Shown here: positions 38,601 through 47,480 of the stretch, piece after piece | Layout: each line of letters begins with the position of its first letter | Position numbering within the stretch: position 1 is the first letter of the stretch | NCBI GenBank assembly: GCA_019638805.1 | Contig: JAHBTA010000005.1 | Location: 62,001 to 126,000, forward strand | DNA: 64,000 nt | From: Microbacteriaceae bacterium | Lineage (GTDB): Bacteria > Actinomycetota > Actinomycetes > Actinomycetales > Microbacteriaceae | Reading direction: 5' to 3' | Notes under the pieces: model-generated | The model's database searches: none | What the model saw: the letters and a program-made list of their open reading frames with translations, nothing else | What the model was told of the DNA's origin: nothing | Position numbers and translations under genes: made by a program

Positions 38601-39118
38601 CCGAGCTCATGGGCGGGGATGCCGTGGACGGCGACGTCGTGACGGTCGCCGGACTCGTGACGAGCGTTCAGCACCGCACGGCGCGGAACTCGGGCAATCA
38701 GTACGGCGTGGTCCAGGTCGAGGACTTCGGGGGCGAGGTGACCGTCATGTTCCTCGGCAAGACCTACCAGGAGTTCTCGCCCGCCCTCACAAGCGACGCG
38801 ATCGTCGTGGTCAAGGGCCGGGTGAGCCTGCGCGACGACGGGCTCAACCTGCACGCGGTGTCGATGTTCCAGCCCGACACCGGCACGAGCCTGGGCGCGG
38901 GGCCGCTCGTCATCTCGGTGGCCGAGAACCGGGCGACCACGGAGATCATCAGCCGCCTCAACGATGTGCTGATCCGGCACGCGGGGGACAGCGAGGTGCG
39001 GCTGCGGCTCGTGCGCGGCGAGACCGCGCGCATGTTCGAGATCCCGTACCCGGTGGCGGTGACGGCGGATCTCTACGGGGAGCTCAAGGGGCTGCTGGGG
39101 CCGAACTGCCTGGTGTGA
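35603..39118 (+). CDS. dnaE: DNA polymerase III alpha subunit
   Basis: The 1171-residue replicative polymerase (DnaE1 type by length). N-terminal PHP domain: FVHLHVHSEYSMLDGA, AITDHGNNFGAF, TTGCPSSEV. The polymerase palm carries the catalytic aspartates in MPDFDVDFDERRR near residue 412 and in GLVKMDFLGLRN near 575; the fingers contain RPGPMGANSHTNYALRK. A helix-hairpin-helix region and an OB domain (VTVAGLVTSVQHRTARNSG) follow. The PHP residues look intact, so proofreading by this domain is plausible, as in mycobacteria. Convergent with the flavin reductase gene. Confidence 0.97.
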   Translation: MAASSDSFVHLHVHSEYSMLDGAARVGDLIAAVAEQGMPAVAITDHGNNFGAFDFWKQATEAGVRPIIGTEAYLTPGTHRSDRTRVRWGNGGEDDVSGSGAFTHLTMWAENTGGMHNLFRLSSLASIEGYYFRPRMDRELLSQYAKGIIATTGCPSSEVQTRLRLGQYDEALKAAAEFRDIFGRDNYFVELMDHGLGIERRVMSDLLRLAKELSLPLVATNDLHYVHAEDAGAQEILLAIQSGSTLADPNRFKFDANEFYLKSAAQMRELFRDHPDACDNTLLIAERCDVAFDTSANYMPRFPVPEGETEASWFEREVTRGLEERYPEGIPDAVQKQADYEVGVIKQMGFPGYFLVVADFINWSKGNGIRVGPGRGSGAGSMAAYAMKITDLDPLRHGLIFERFLNPDRVSMPDFDVDFDERRRGEVIKYVTDKYGEERVAQIVTYGTIKAKQALKDATRVLGMPFSVGEKLTKAFPPAVMGKEMPLGDVVNPAGERYKEAVDLRQLLETDPEAARVFDTALGIENLKRQWGVHAAGVIMSSEPIADVIPVMKREQDGQIVTQFDFPAAEALGLVKMDFLGLRNLTIIDDALDNIEANRGFRPVLEELELDDPAAYELLGRGDTLGVFQLDGGPMRGLLRLMKPDNFEDISAVIALYRPGPMGANSHTNYALRKNGQQEITPIHPEFAESLADILDTTYGLIIYQEQVMAIAQRVAGFSLGQADILRRAMGKKKKSELDKQYADFRAGMTANGYSDDAISTLWDILVPFSDYAFNKAHSAAYGVLSYWTAHLKAHYPAEYMAALLTSVGDSRDKLAVYLNECRRMGIKVLAPDVNESIGYFAAVGDDIRFGLGAVRNVGFGVVDQIRAAREQKGAFTSFHDFLRKVPLQALNKRTVESLIKAGAFDSLGATRRALIEIHEAAVDRAVTDKRAEANGQVGFDFDSLWDEPEQAADQVPPRPEWGKREKLAAEREMLGLYVSDHPLAGLETQLARHASIGIAELMGGDAVDGDVVTVAGLVTSVQHRTARNSGNQYGVVQVEDFGGEVTVMFLGKTYQEFSPALTSDAIVVVKGRVSLRDDGLNLHAVSMFQPDTGTSLGAGPLVISVAENRATTEIISRLNDVLIRHAGDSEVRLRLVRGETARMFEIPYPVAVTADLYGELKGLLGPNCLV

Positions 39119-39121
39119 GAA

Positions 39122-39604
39122 TTAGACGCTGTCGCCGGGTCTCCAGTATTGGCGCTCGTGGTAGAGGAGGGGGGTGTCCTCCTCGCCCAGGGCGCCGTCC
39201 TCGATGCGCACGGCGACCATGGCGCTGTCCTCGACCGGGTAGCGGCCCACGATCCGGCACAGCATCCACGCGGGGACGTCCCGCAGCAGGGGGAGGCCGA
39301 GCGGGCCGGGAGCCCAGTGCTCCCCGCGGAAGCGGTGCTCCGCATCCAGTGACATGGTCTCGGCGACCGCGCGGTTGCGGACGCCCAGAAAGTGGATGAT
39401 GACGTGGTCGGTCTGCTCGACGGCGGGCCATGCGCTCGCGCGCCGCGCCATGTTGAAGGTCGCCATGGGCGGAACCGCGGCGAGCGATGCGACCGAGGTG
39501 GCGGTGAACCCGGCGGGCGCGCCGTCCGGGTCACGGGCCGTGACCACCGAGACGCCGGCCGCGAGCCGACGGAAGGCCGACTTGAAGGCCTCGACATCCT
39601 GCAT
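39122..39604 (-). CDS. Flavin reductase-like FMN-binding oxidoreductase
   Basis: A 160-residue split-barrel protein of the flavin reductase family, likely reducing FMN with NADH for a partner monooxygenase. AFRRLAAGVSVVTARD at the start, GFTATSVASLAAVPPMATFNMAR near 35-57 (flavin-binding) and the closing YHERQYW are characteristic. No partner monooxygenase is adjacent; the luciferase-like protein at 55.2 kb is one candidate client. ATG 39604 is preferred to TTG 39616 because TTGGAT with a GGGAGC spacer lies in front of it. Its stop is 3 bases from the dnaE stop. Confidence 0.85.
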   Translation of the reverse strand: MQDVEAFKSAFRRLAAGVSVVTARDPDGAPAGFTATSVASLAAVPPMATFNMARRASAWPAVEQTDHVIIHFLGVRNRAVAETMSLDAEHRFRGEHWAPGPLGLPLLRDVPAWMLCRIVGRYPVEDSAMVAVRIEDGALGEEDTPLLYHERQYWRPGDSV

Positions 39605-39610
39605 GCTCCC

Positions 39611-39657
39611 ATCCAACCGCAGCGCGGGCCGTCGTGCTGCCGCGCCGGCCCTATTCT
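39611..39657. promoter_or_regulatory. Divergent -10 boxes for the flavin reductase and hisD genes
   Basis: The minus-strand TTGGAT (39616-39611) ends 6 bases before the reductase ATG. The plus-strand TATTCT (39652-39657) ends 9 bases before the hisD ATG. Neither gene has a convincing Shine-Dalgarno, so both transcripts are probably leaderless. Confidence 0.45.
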
Positions 39658-39666
39658 GGACGGGCG

Positions 39667-40974
39667 ATGATCCAGACCCTCGACCTCCGCGGCACCCGTC
39701 CGACGCGCGCCGAGCTGGCGGCCCTCGTTCCGCGCGCTCGCATCGACGTGACGGCCGCCACGCAGACCGCCGCGACCCTCATCGCCGAAGTCCGCGAGCG
39801 CGGCGCGGAGGCCCTGCTCGATCAGGCCGAGCGGCTGGACAGGGTGCGCCCCGGGGTGCTCCGCGTCGACCCGGCGTCGATCACGGCGGCCGTCGAGGAG
39901 CTCGACCCGGTCATCCGTGCGGCGCTCGACGAGGCCATCCGGCGGGTCAGGGCGGCGTCCGAGGCGCAGGTTCCGCTCGCTCGGGTCACCGAACTCGGCA
40001 CGGGCGCCCAGGTGGTGCAGCGCTGGCAGCCCGTCGGACGCGTGGGCTTCTACGTGCCGGGGGGCAAGGCGGTCTACCCGTCGAGCGTCGTCATGAACGT
40101 CGTCCCCGCGCAGGTCGCCGGGGTGCGCTCGGTCGTGCTGGCGTCGCCCCCTCAGGCCGCGTACGACGGGGGAGTGCACCCGGTCATCCTCGCGGCGGCG
40201 GGCATCCTGGGTGTCGAAGAGGTCTACGCCATGGGCGGAGCGGGAGCGATCGGAGCGCTCGCCTACGGCGTCCCGGAGCTGGGTCTCGACCCGGTCGATC
40301 TCATCACCGGTCCCGGCAACGTCTATGTCGCCGCGGCCAAGCGCCTCGTGCGCGGTGACGTCGGCATCGACGCGGAGGCCGGCCCCACCGAGATCGTCGT
40401 GATCGCGGATGCCGGAGCGGATGCGCACCTGGTGGCTGCCGACCTGGTGAGTCAGGCCGAGCACGACGAGCTCGCCGCCGCCGTTCTGGTCACCTACGAC
40501 GCGGGGCTCGCGGATGCCGTGGGCGCCGAACTGGAACAGCTCGCCGCCGCGACCCGCCACTCCGATCGCGTGCGGGAGGCCATGAGCGGGCCCCAGTCGG
40601 CGATCGTGCTGGTCGACGACGAGGCGGCTGCGGCCGCGTTCAGCAACGCCTACGGGCCCGAGCACCTCGAGCTGCACACCGCTGACCCCGGCGCGACGCT
40701 CGACCTCATCGACAACGCCGGGGCGATCTTCCTGGGCCCGGACGCCCCGGTGAGCCTGGGGGACTACCTCGCGGGCTCCAACCACGTGCTGCCCACCGGC
40801 GGGCAGGCGCGCTTCTCGGCGGGGCTCGGCGCGGCCACCTTCCTGCGGAGCCAGCAGGTGATCCGCTACGACCGCGACGCGCTCTCGGAGGTGCGGGGCG
40901 GCATCCGCGCCCTGAGCGACGCGGAGGATCTGCCCGCGCACGGCGACGCGGTGGACGCGCGCATCGGGCGGTAG
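39667..40974 (+). CDS. hisD: Histidinol dehydrogenase
   Basis: A 435-residue zinc enzyme for the last two steps of histidine synthesis (histidinol to histidine with two NAD). Family blocks: GRVGFYVPGGKAVYPSSV near residue 125, YAMGGAGAIGALAYG near 190, ITGPGNVYVAAAKR near 215, SQAEHDELAAAVLVT (catalytic Glu-His) near 263 and NAYGPEHLELHT near 325. The rest of the his operon is not in the window; hisC and hisB often follow hisD in actinobacteria, but here nrdR follows. The TAG stop contributes to the nrdR -10. Confidence 0.96.
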   Translation: MIQTLDLRGTRPTRAELAALVPRARIDVTAATQTAATLIAEVRERGAEALLDQAERLDRVRPGVLRVDPASITAAVEELDPVIRAALDEAIRRVRAASEAQVPLARVTELGTGAQVVQRWQPVGRVGFYVPGGKAVYPSSVVMNVVPAQVAGVRSVVLASPPQAAYDGGVHPVILAAAGILGVEEVYAMGGAGAIGALAYGVPELGLDPVDLITGPGNVYVAAAKRLVRGDVGIDAEAGPTEIVVIADAGADAHLVAADLVSQAEHDELAAAVLVTYDAGLADAVGAELEQLAAATRHSDRVREAMSGPQSAIVLVDDEAAAAAFSNAYGPEHLELHTADPGATLDLIDNAGAIFLGPDAPVSLGDYLAGSNHVLPTGGQARFSAGLGAATFLRSQQVIRYDRDALSEVRGGIRALSDAEDLPAHGDAVDARIGR

Positions 40975-40977
40975 CCT
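40972..40977 (+). promoter_or_regulatory. -10 box (TAGCCT) of nrdR made from the hisD stop codon
   Basis: TAGCCT starts with the hisD TAG and ends 9 bases before the nrdR ATG. No Shine-Dalgarno intervenes. Confidence 0.4.
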
Positions 40978-40986
40978 GGTCGGGCC

Positions 40987-41439
40987 ATGTTCTGCCCGTT
41001 CTGCCGTCACCCCGACAGCCGCGTCATCGACTCCCGCACGAGCGACGACGGCCTGGCGATCCGGCGGCGGCGGCAGTGCCCGGAGTGCGGCAGGCGCTTC
41101 ACGACGACCGAGACGGCGAGCCTGAGCGTCATCAAGCGCAACGGCGTCATCGAGCCGTTCAGCCGCGAGAAGATCGTGACCGGCGTGCGCAAGGCGTGCC
41201 AGGGGCGGCCGGTCGACGATGCGGATCTGGCCATGCTGGCCCAGCGCGTCGAGGAGGGCATCCGCGCGACCGGGGTCGCTCAGATCGACGCCAACGACAT
41301 CGGACTGGAGATCCTGCCGTCGCTGCGCGAACTCGACGAGGTCGCCTACCTGCGGTTCGCGAGCGTCTACCAGGGCTTCGACTCGCTCGAGGACTTCGAG
41401 CAGGCGATCGGATCGTTGCGCAGCGAGCACTCGCGGTGA
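40987..41439 (+). CDS. nrdR: Transcriptional repressor NrdR
   Basis: A 150-residue repressor of ribonucleotide reductase genes that senses ATP and dATP. The N-terminal zinc ribbon has four cysteines (CPFC and CPECGRRF) with the [14 protein letters not shown] basic block, followed by an ATP-cone domain ([16 protein letters not shown] onward). Its targets, nrd operons with NrdR boxes, are outside the window. ATG without Shine-Dalgarno. It overlaps pyrD by 4 bases. Confidence 0.95.
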   Translation: MFCPFCRHPDSRVIDSRTSDDGLAIRRRRQCPECGRRFTTTETASLSVIKRNGVIEPFSREKIVTGVRKACQGRPVDDADLAMLAQRVEEGIRATGVAQIDANDIGLEILPSLRELDEVAYLRFASVYQGFDSLEDFEQAIGSLRSEHSR

Positions 41440-42494
41440 GCCGGCCCCCGGCGCTGTACGGGCTGGTGTTCCGGTTCGTCCTGTCCCGGCTGGATCCCGA
41501 GCGGGCTCACCACCTGGCCATGCGGGTCATCCGCGCTCTGCCGGTGGCCGGACCGCTCGTGCGCGCCCTCACCCGGCCCGACCCCTCGCTCGCGGTGCGC
41601 GCACTCGGGCTCGAGTTCGCGAGCCCGTTCGGCGTCGCGGCGGGCTTCGACAAGGACGCGCACGGCATCCGTGGTCTCGGGGTGCTCGGGTTCGGGCACG
41701 TCGAGGTGGGCACTGTCACGGCGCTCGCGCAGCCCGGGAATCCGCGTCCGCGGCTTTTCCGGCTCATCCCGGATCGCGCGGTGATCAATCGCATGGGCTT
41801 CAACAACGCGGGTGCCGAGGCGATCGCGCCGCGCCTGCGCCGGGAGGCCGGCCGTCGCATCCGCCCGGTCATCGGCGTGAACATCGGCAAATCGCGCGCG
41901 GTCGCGGTCGACGACGCGATCGCGGACTATCTGACCAGCGCGCGGCTGCTCGCGCCGCACGCCGACTACCTGGTGGTCAACGTGAGCTCGCCCAACACGC
42001 CGGGGCTGCGCGGGCTGCAAGAGCTCGACCGGCTCGAGCCGCTGCTCGACGCGGTCCGGGATGCCGCGGGCACCGTACCCGTGCTGGTCAAGATCGCGCC
42101 CGACCTGACCGATGAGCAGACCCGCCGCATCGCGGGGCTCGTGGTGCGCCTCGGGCTCGCGGGCGTGGTCGCGACCAACACGACGCTGTCGCGCGAGGGC
42201 CTCGTGACCTCGCGGGATGCCGTGGCCGCCGCCGGGGAGGGCGGGCTCTCCGGCGCCCCGCTCGCGACCCGGTCGCTGGAGTTGCTCCGGGTGCTGCGCA
42301 CCGAACTGCCCGACGAGGTCTGCATCGTGTCGGTCGGCGGGGTGGAGAGCGCTGCGGATGTGGCCGAGCGCCTCGCCGCCGGCGCGACGCTCGTGCAGGG
42401 CTACACGGCGTTTCTGTACCAGGGGCCGGGGTGGGCGCGGAGGGTGAATCGGGGGCTGAAGGCCGCGCTCAGGAAGGGAACTGACCTCTCTTGA
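41436..42494 (+). CDS. pyrD: Dihydroorotate dehydrogenase, class 2 (quinone)
   Basis: A 352-residue membrane-associated FMN enzyme that oxidises dihydroorotate to orotate for pyrimidine synthesis and passes electrons to menaquinone. The N-terminal amphipathic extension (about 1-50, [17 protein letters not shown]) marks class 2. [38 protein letters not shown] (catalytic Ser) and [19 protein letters not shown] are intact. GTG start coupled to nrdR. The last 26 bases overlap the convergent DUF3043 gene. Confidence 0.95.
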   Translation: MSRPPALYGLVFRFVLSRLDPERAHHLAMRVIRALPVAGPLVRALTRPDPSLAVRALGLEFASPFGVAAGFDKDAHGIRGLGVLGFGHVEVGTVTALAQPGNPRPRLFRLIPDRAVINRMGFNNAGAEAIAPRLRREAGRRIRPVIGVNIGKSRAVAVDDAIADYLTSARLLAPHADYLVVNVSSPNTPGLRGLQELDRLEPLLDAVRDAAGTVPVLVKIAPDLTDEQTRRIAGLVVRLGLAGVVATNTTLSREGLVTSRDAVAAAGEGGLSGAPLATRSLELLRVLRTELPDEVCIVSVGGVESAADVAERLAAGATLVQGYTAFLYQGPGWARRVNRGLKAALRKGTDLS

Positions 42495-43011
42495 CCTGGG
42501 GCTTGGGGAGGCGCAGGGCGCGGAGCTGGATCATGCGCATGAAGGCGTACCAGCGCACGCCGCGCTCGACCTTGCCCGCACCGAACTTGGCCTCGAGCTT
42601 GCGGTGCAGGATGCCGCCGACCACGAAGCCCTCGACGAGGAGGACGGCGATGATCGCCCACACGCCGATGAGCACGTAGGGCGCGATCGACTCGAAGAAG
42701 TAGCTCAGGATGGTGACCAGCAGAAGGGGCAGGAGCGCCTCGCCCAGGCTGAAGCGCGCATCGATGTAATCGCGCACGTAGCGCTTCTGCGGCCCCTTGT
42801 CGCGCACCGGGAGGAAGCGCTCCTCGCCCGCGGCCATGCCGACCCGGGCGCGTTCGCGCTGCTCGGCGATCTGCGCGCGGGACTGTTTGGCGGCGAGGCG
42901 GCGGTCGGAGGGCACGAGGGGTCGCTTGCGCGCCGCCTCCTGCTCCTTGCGGGTCGGAGTGCGGTGTCCCTTGCCGGCCGGGCTGTCCTCGTCTTCCACA
43001 CCTAAGATCAT
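42469..43011 (-). CDS. DUF3043 membrane protein
   Basis: A 180-residue protein of unknown function widespread in actinobacteria. A charged N-terminal region with TPTRKEQEAARKRPLVPSDR leads to GEERFLPVRDKGPQKRYVRDYIDARFSLGE, the family core; two membrane helices (about 100-140) and a basic tail follow. ATG 43011 is taken, but GTG 42999 would give a family-like start and leave room for the M20 promoter. The 3' end overlaps pyrD. Confidence 0.87.
   Translation of the reverse strand: MILGVEDEDSPAGKGHRTPTRKEQEAARKRPLVPSDRRLAAKQSRAQIAEQRERARVGMAAGEERFLPVRDKGPQKRYVRDYIDARFSLGEALLPLLLVTILSYFFESIAPYVLIGVWAIIAVLLVEGFVVGGILHRKLEAKFGAGKVERGVRWYAFMRMIQLRALRLPKPQVKRGQFPS
43003..43008 (+). promoter_or_regulatory. 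-10 box (TAAGAT) of the M20 peptidase gene
   Basis: TAAGAT ends 6 bases before the ATG at 43015 (leaderless spacing). It lies inside the coding start of the divergent DUF3043 gene if that gene begins at 43011, which argues for the later GTG start there. Confidence 0.5.
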
Positions 43012-43014
43012 CCC

Positions 43015-44418
43015 ATGCCCACGAGCGCGCCCTCCCCGAACACCCCCGAGCTGCGCGAGGCGGTGCAGGCCGGCCTCCCGGTCGCGATCGCCGAGCTGTG
43101 CGACCTGGTGCGCGTCCCCTCGGTGTCCTGGGACGGCTTCGATCCCGCGCACGTGGAGCGCAGTGCCGAAGCGGTCGCGGAGCTCGCGCGCGGCACCGGG
43201 GTCTTCGACACCGTGGAGGTCGTGCGGCTGCCCATCCCCGCCACGGGTCAGCCCGGGCTGCCCGCGGTCATCGCGCGACGTGCCGCCCGCAACGGGCGGC
43301 CGACCGTGCTGCTCTACGCGCATCACGATGTTCAGCCGCCCGGCGAGGACGCGGATTGGGATTCGGCGCCCTATGAGCCGACCGTGCGGGGCGACCGGCT
43401 GTACGGCCGCGGCGCCGCCGATGACAAGGCGGGTGTCATGACGCACATCGCCGCGATCCGGGCGCTGACCACCATCACCGCCGACCCGGAGGTCGGGATC
43501 GTGCTGTTCGCCGAGGGCGAGGAGGAGTTCGGGTCGCGCTCGCTCTCGTCGATCCTCGAGGCGCATCACGACGACCTGGCCGCGGACGCCATCATCGTCG
43601 CCGACTCCGGGAACTGGGACCTCGAGACCCCCGCCCTGACCGTCGGCCTGCGCGGTGCGGTCGCCTTCAACCTGCGCATCACGACGCTGGACCATGCCTC
43701 GCACTCCGGCCAGTTCGGGGGAGCGGTCCCCGATGCGATGCTGGCCGCGATCCGGCTGTGCGCGAGCCTCTGGAACGAGGACGGCTCGGTGGCGGTCGCG
43801 GGGCTCGCCACGCATGACGCGGCGACTCCCGCCTACGACGAGGCCCAGCTGCGGGCCGAGACCGGCCTGCTTGACGGCGTCGAACCGATCGGGCGGGGCG
43901 AGCTGCTCGCGCGCACCTGGTACCAGCCGGCCATCACGATCACGGGCATCGACGCACCCAGCGTGCGTAACGCATCCAACACCCTCGTGCCGAGCGTCCG
44001 CGTGCGGGTGAGCGCGCGCGTGGCGCCCGGCCAGGACGCCCGCGCGTACTACGAGATCCTCGAGGCGCACCTGCGCGAGCACGCTCCGTACGGCGCGCAC
44101 CTCGAGTTCGAGGACCTGGACCTGGGTCAACCGTTCCTGGTCGACACGAGCGGGTGGGCGGCCGCCGACGCCCTCGCTGCCATGGAGGAGGCGTTCGGCG
44201 CCGAGCCCGTGCTCATGGGGTCGGGGGGATCCATCCCGTTCATCGCGGATCTGGTGGCTCGCTATCCGCAGGCGCAGATCCTCATCACGGGCGTCGAGGA
44301 CCCGGATTCGCGGGCCCACAGCCCCAACGAGTCGCTGCACCTGCCGACCTTCCAGCACGCGATCCTCACCGAGGCGCTCCTGCTCGCCCGGCTCGACGCG
44401 GGTACCATGGGGACATGA
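43015..44418 (+). CDS. M20-family dipeptidase
   Basis: A 467-residue zinc peptidase, probably cytosolic. The first metal histidine is in LLYAHHDVQPPG near residue 102. The bridging aspartate is in GRGAADDKAGVM near 138, and the catalytic and metal glutamates in FAEGEEEFGS near 168. The dimerisation domain (GLRGAVAFNLRIT, DHASHSGQFGG) and the C-terminal histidine in ESLHL are present. Substrates are likely dipeptides or N-acyl amino acids. The stop overlaps the next gene by 4 bases. Confidence 0.92.
   Translation: MPTSAPSPNTPELREAVQAGLPVAIAELCDLVRVPSVSWDGFDPAHVERSAEAVAELARGTGVFDTVEVVRLPIPATGQPGLPAVIARRAARNGRPTVLLYAHHDVQPPGEDADWDSAPYEPTVRGDRLYGRGAADDKAGVMTHIAAIRALTTITADPEVGIVLFAEGEEEFGSRSLSSILEAHHDDLAADAIIVADSGNWDLETPALTVGLRGAVAFNLRITTLDHASHSGQFGGAVPDAMLAAIRLCASLWNEDGSVAVAGLATHDAATPAYDEAQLRAETGLLDGVEPIGRGELLARTWYQPAITITGIDAPSVRNASNTLVPSVRVRVSARVAPGQDARAYYEILEAHLREHAPYGAHLEFEDLDLGQPFLVDTSGWAAADALAAMEEAFGAEPVLMGSGGSIPFIADLVARYPQAQILITGVEDPDSRAHSPNESLHLPTFQHAILTEALLLARLDAGTMGT
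44403..44408 (+). promoter_or_regulatory. -10-like hexamer (TACCAT) before the Fe-S carrier gene
   Basis: TACCAT is followed by GGGGAC and the ATG at 44415, exactly the 6-base spacing seen for other genes here. The spacer also resembles a Shine-Dalgarno, so coupled translation from the M20 mRNA is the alternative. Confidence 0.35.
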
Positions 44419-44762
44419 CCGATTCCGCACTCGCCACGCACGAGGTCGACCTCACCCCCGCAGCCGCCGACAAGGTCCGCAGTCTGCTGGACCAGGAGGG
44501 CCGCGACGACCTGAGGCTCCGTGTGGCCGTGCAGCCCGGCGGATGCTCGGGGCTCATCTACCAGCTGTACTTCGACGAGCGGCTCCTCGACGGCGACACC
44601 ACGCGCGACTTCGACGGCGTCGAGGTCGTTGTCGACAAGATGAGCGTGCCCTACCTCATGGGTGCATCGATCGACTTCGAGGACACCATCCAGAAGCAGG
44701 GCTTCACGATCGACAACCCCAACGCGCAGGGCTCGTGCGCGTGCGGCGACAGCTTCCATTGA
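44415..44762 (+). CDS. A-type iron-sulfur cluster carrier (HesB/ErpA family)
   Basis: A 115-residue carrier that delivers Fe-S clusters to apo-proteins. The three conserved cysteines are visible: one in PGGCSGLIYQLYF near residue 44 and two in the C-terminal SCACGDSF. Gene neighbourhood next to cytochrome oxidase genes is common in actinobacteria and may reflect supply of the Rieske cluster of QcrA. The ATG overlaps the M20 stop. Confidence 0.93.
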   Translation: MTDSALATHEVDLTPAAADKVRSLLDQEGRDDLRLRVAVQPGGCSGLIYQLYFDERLLDGDTTRDFDGVEVVVDKMSVPYLMGASIDFEDTIQKQGFTIDNPNAQGSCACGDSFH

Positions 44763-44848
44763 TTCCTCCGGCGCGCCGCAGCTCCTGCCGAGCAGGATGC
44801 GCCGCGGCGCGGTCGTGCCGCTGCGCCAGCCGCGGACCTTCGGGGTTA

Positions 44849-44854
44849 TAGACT
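44849..44854 (+). promoter_or_regulatory. -10 box (TAGACT) of the ctaC-ctaD-ctaF operon
   Basis: TAGACT lies 38 bases before the ctaC GTG, with GAAAGAGG at 44878-44885 as ribosome site. Unlike most neighbours, this mRNA would have a leader of about 30 bases. Confidence 0.5.
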
Positions 44855-44892
44855 CGGAGGGAACCAGCTCCCTTCTCGAAAGAGGCTCCTCT

Positions 44893-45786
44893 GTGCGTCC
44901 CCAACGTCGTTCCCGGTTGGCCAGATGGGCAATGCTGCCGATCGGACTCGTCGTCTCGGTCGTGCTCGCGGGCTGCACGCAGCAGCAGCTCCAGGGCTTC
45001 CTGCCGGGTGATCCGGGACTGACCGATCACACCGGGCGCATCATCGGGCTCTGGACGACCTCCTGGATCGTGCTCCTGGTGGTCGGGGTCATCACCTGGG
45101 GGCTCATCCTCTGGGCGGTCGTGGTGTACCGGCGCCGCAAGGGGCAGACCGGTCTCCCGGTGCAACTGCGCTACAACCTGCCGATCGAGATCTTCTACAC
45201 GATCGTGCCGTTCATCCTCGTCATCGGGTTCTTCGCCTTCACGGCTCGCGATCAGACCGCGATCGAGGCGGACAACGACCCCGAGGTCCACATCCAGGTC
45301 TACGGCAAGCGCTGGGCGTGGGATTTCAACTACGTGGACGAGAACGTCTTCTCCGCCGGAGTGCAGGCCGACACGCTGGCCGACGGCGGCGTGCAGGAGG
45401 ACGAGCTCCCGGTGCTGTATCTGCCGGTGGGCAAGCGGGTCGAGATCAACATCGAATCGCGCGACGTCATCCACTCGTTCTGGATCATCGACTTCCTCTA
45501 CAAGAAGGACATGATCCCGGCCAAGTCGAACTACCTGTACTTCATCCCGCTGGAGGAGGGCACCTACCACGTGAAGTGCGCCGAGCTCTGCGGCGAGTAC
45601 CACTCGCTCATGCTGGCCGAGGTCAAGGTGGTCTCCGAGGCGGAGTACGAGCACCAGATGGCGCTGCTGCGCGAGGCCGGCAACGTCGGGCAGCTCGGGC
45701 CCGAGTACAACACCAACACCAACCTGCCCGGTAACGGCAGCAGCACGACGGATAGCGACCTCGTCGAGAAGGGGGACGCGAAGTGA
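44893..45786 (+). CDS. ctaC: Cytochrome c oxidase subunit II
   Basis: A 297-residue lipoprotein subunit of the aa3 oxidase carrying the CuA centre. The signal peptide ends in the lipobox LAGC (Cys28), so it should be processed by LspA. Two membrane helices follow (about 52-75 and 98-118), then the cupredoxin domain. CuA ligands: H194 (VIHSFW), C229, C233, H237 and M240 in [13 protein letters not shown]. No fused cytochrome c domain; electrons come from the bcc complex with diheme QcrC. GTG at 44893 is set by the signal peptide. The stop overlaps ctaD by four bases. Confidence 0.96.
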   Translation: MRPQRRSRLARWAMLPIGLVVSVVLAGCTQQQLQGFLPGDPGLTDHTGRIIGLWTTSWIVLLVVGVITWGLILWAVVVYRRRKGQTGLPVQLRYNLPIEIFYTIVPFILVIGFFAFTARDQTAIEADNDPEVHIQVYGKRWAWDFNYVDENVFSAGVQADTLADGGVQEDELPVLYLPVGKRVEINIESRDVIHSFWIIDFLYKKDMIPAKSNYLYFIPLEEGTYHVKCAELCGEYHSLMLAEVKVVSEAEYEHQMALLREAGNVGQLGPEYNTNTNLPGNGSSTTDSDLVEKGDAK

Positions 45787-47480
45787 CCACCGCGTTCGGC
45801 ACCCCGCGCGTGGAGCGCAAGGGCAACATCTTGGTCAAGTGGATCACCACGACCGATCACAAGACCATCGGGTACCTTTACCTGATCAGTTCGGTGCTGT
45901 TCTTCATGCTCGGCGGCGTCATGGCGCTCATCATCCGGGCGCAGCTGTTCGAGCCAGGTCTCAAGCTCGTGCCGACCGGTGAGGCATACAACCAGCTGTT
46001 CACCATGCACGGCACGATCATGCTTCTGCTGTTCGCGACACCGCTTTTCGCGGGCTTCGCCAACGTCGCGATGCCGCTGCAGATCGGTGCGCCCGATGTC
46101 GCGTTCCCGCGGCTCAACGCTTTCGCGTACTGGCTGTACCTCTTCGGCGGCCTCATCACCTCGGCCGCGTTCTTCACCCCGCAGGGCGCCGCATCGTTCG
46201 GGTGGTTCGCCTATGCGCCGCTGTCGAACACGACGTTCACCCCGGGCGTGGGCGGCCATCTCTGGGTCTTCGGCCTCGGGCTGGCCGGTTTCGGCACGAT
46301 CCTGGGTGCCGTCAACTTCATCACGACCATCATCACGATGCGTGCCCCCGGCATGACCATGTTCCGCATGCCGATCTTCACCTGGAACACCCTGGTGACC
46401 TCGATCCTCGTGCTCATGGCCTTCCCGGTGCTCGCGACCGGCATCTTCGCCCTCGGCGCCGACCGTGTCTTCGGAGCGCATCTGCTGGATTCCGCCAATG
46501 GCGGCGCCATCCTCTGGCAGCATCTGTTCTGGTTCTTCGGTCACCCGGAGGTGTACATCATCGCGCTGCCGTTCTTCGGCATCGTGAGCGAGGTCTTCCC
46601 GGTGTTCAGCCGCAAGCCGATCTTCGGGTACAAGACCCTGATCTTCGCGACGATCGCGATCGCCGCGCTCTCGGTGACGGTCTGGGCCCACCACATGTAC
46701 GTGACCGGCTCGGTCCTGCTGCCGTTCTTCGCGCTGCTGACCATGCTCATCGCGGTGCCGACGGGCGTGAAGATCTTCAACTGGATCGGCACCATGTGGC
46801 GCGGCTCGATCACCTTCGAGACGCCCATGCTGTGGGCCCTGGGCTTCCTGGTCACCTTCACCTTCGGCGGCCTGACCGGTGTCATCCTCGCGTCGCCGCC
46901 CCTCGACTTCCACGTCTCGGACACCTACTTCGTGGTCGCGCACTTCCACTACGTGGTGTTCGGCACCGTGGTGTTCGCGATGTTCAGCGGGTTCTACTTC
47001 TGGTGGCCCAAGTGGACGGGCAAGATGCTCAACGAGACGTTGGGCAAGTGGCACTTCTGGCTACTGTTCATCGGGTTCCACACGACGTTCCTCATCCAGC
47101 ACTGGATCGGTGTGGTGGGCATGCCCCGCCGCTACTGGAGCTACCTGCCGACCGACGGTGTGACCTGGATGAACCAGATCTCCACGGTCGGCGCCATGAT
47201 CCTCGCGATCTCGATGCTGCCCTTCCTGCTCAACGTCTGGATCACCCATCGCCGCGGGGCGAAGGTCACGGTCGACGACCCGTGGGGCAACGCGCGATCG
47301 CTCGAGTGGGCGACCTCGTGCCCGCCGCCTCGGCACAACTTCACCTCGATCCCGCGCATCCGCTCGGAGTCACCGGCGTTCGACCTGCATCACCCGGAGC
47401 TCGTGCAGATCGGGGTGGGACCGCTCAAGGACGCACCCGAGCGACCCGTCGTGGACGTCGCCCAGGGAGAGGTGAAGTAG
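45783..47480 (+). CDS. ctaD: Cytochrome c oxidase subunit I
   Basis: A 565-residue, twelve-helix catalytic subunit holding heme a, heme a3 and CuB. Visible: [12 protein letters not shown] at the start; [14 protein letters not shown] with a heme a histidine near 75; [15 protein letters not shown] near 250 (CuB His and the crosslinked Tyr); VWAHHMY near 300 (two CuB His); and [18 protein letters not shown] near 385 (both heme His). GTG start coupled to ctaC. It forms the oxidase with ctaC, ctaF and the distant ctaE. Confidence 0.98.
   Translation: MTTAFGTPRVERKGNILVKWITTTDHKTIGYLYLISSVLFFMLGGVMALIIRAQLFEPGLKLVPTGEAYNQLFTMHGTIMLLLFATPLFAGFANVAMPLQIGAPDVAFPRLNAFAYWLYLFGGLITSAAFFTPQGAASFGWFAYAPLSNTTFTPGVGGHLWVFGLGLAGFGTILGAVNFITTIITMRAPGMTMFRMPIFTWNTLVTSILVLMAFPVLATGIFALGADRVFGAHLLDSANGGAILWQHLFWFFGHPEVYIIALPFFGIVSEVFPVFSRKPIFGYKTLIFATIAIAALSVTVWAHHMYVTGSVLLPFFALLTMLIAVPTGVKIFNWIGTMWRGSITFETPMLWALGFLVTFTFGGLTGVILASPPLDFHVSDTYFVVAHFHYVVFGTVVFAMFSGFYFWWPKWTGKMLNETLGKWHFWLLFIGFHTTFLIQHWIGVVGMPRRYWSYLPTDGVTWMNQISTVGAMILAISMLPFLLNVWITHRRGAKVTVDDPWGNARSLEWATSCPPPRHNFTSIPRIRSESPAFDLHHPELVQIGVGPLKDAPERPVVDVAQGEVK

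Noticed and set aside
39073..41430. A 785-codon minus-strand frame across hisD and nrdR
   Set aside because: It covers two well-identified plus-strand genes and a flavin reductase in another frame; no domain is recognisable.
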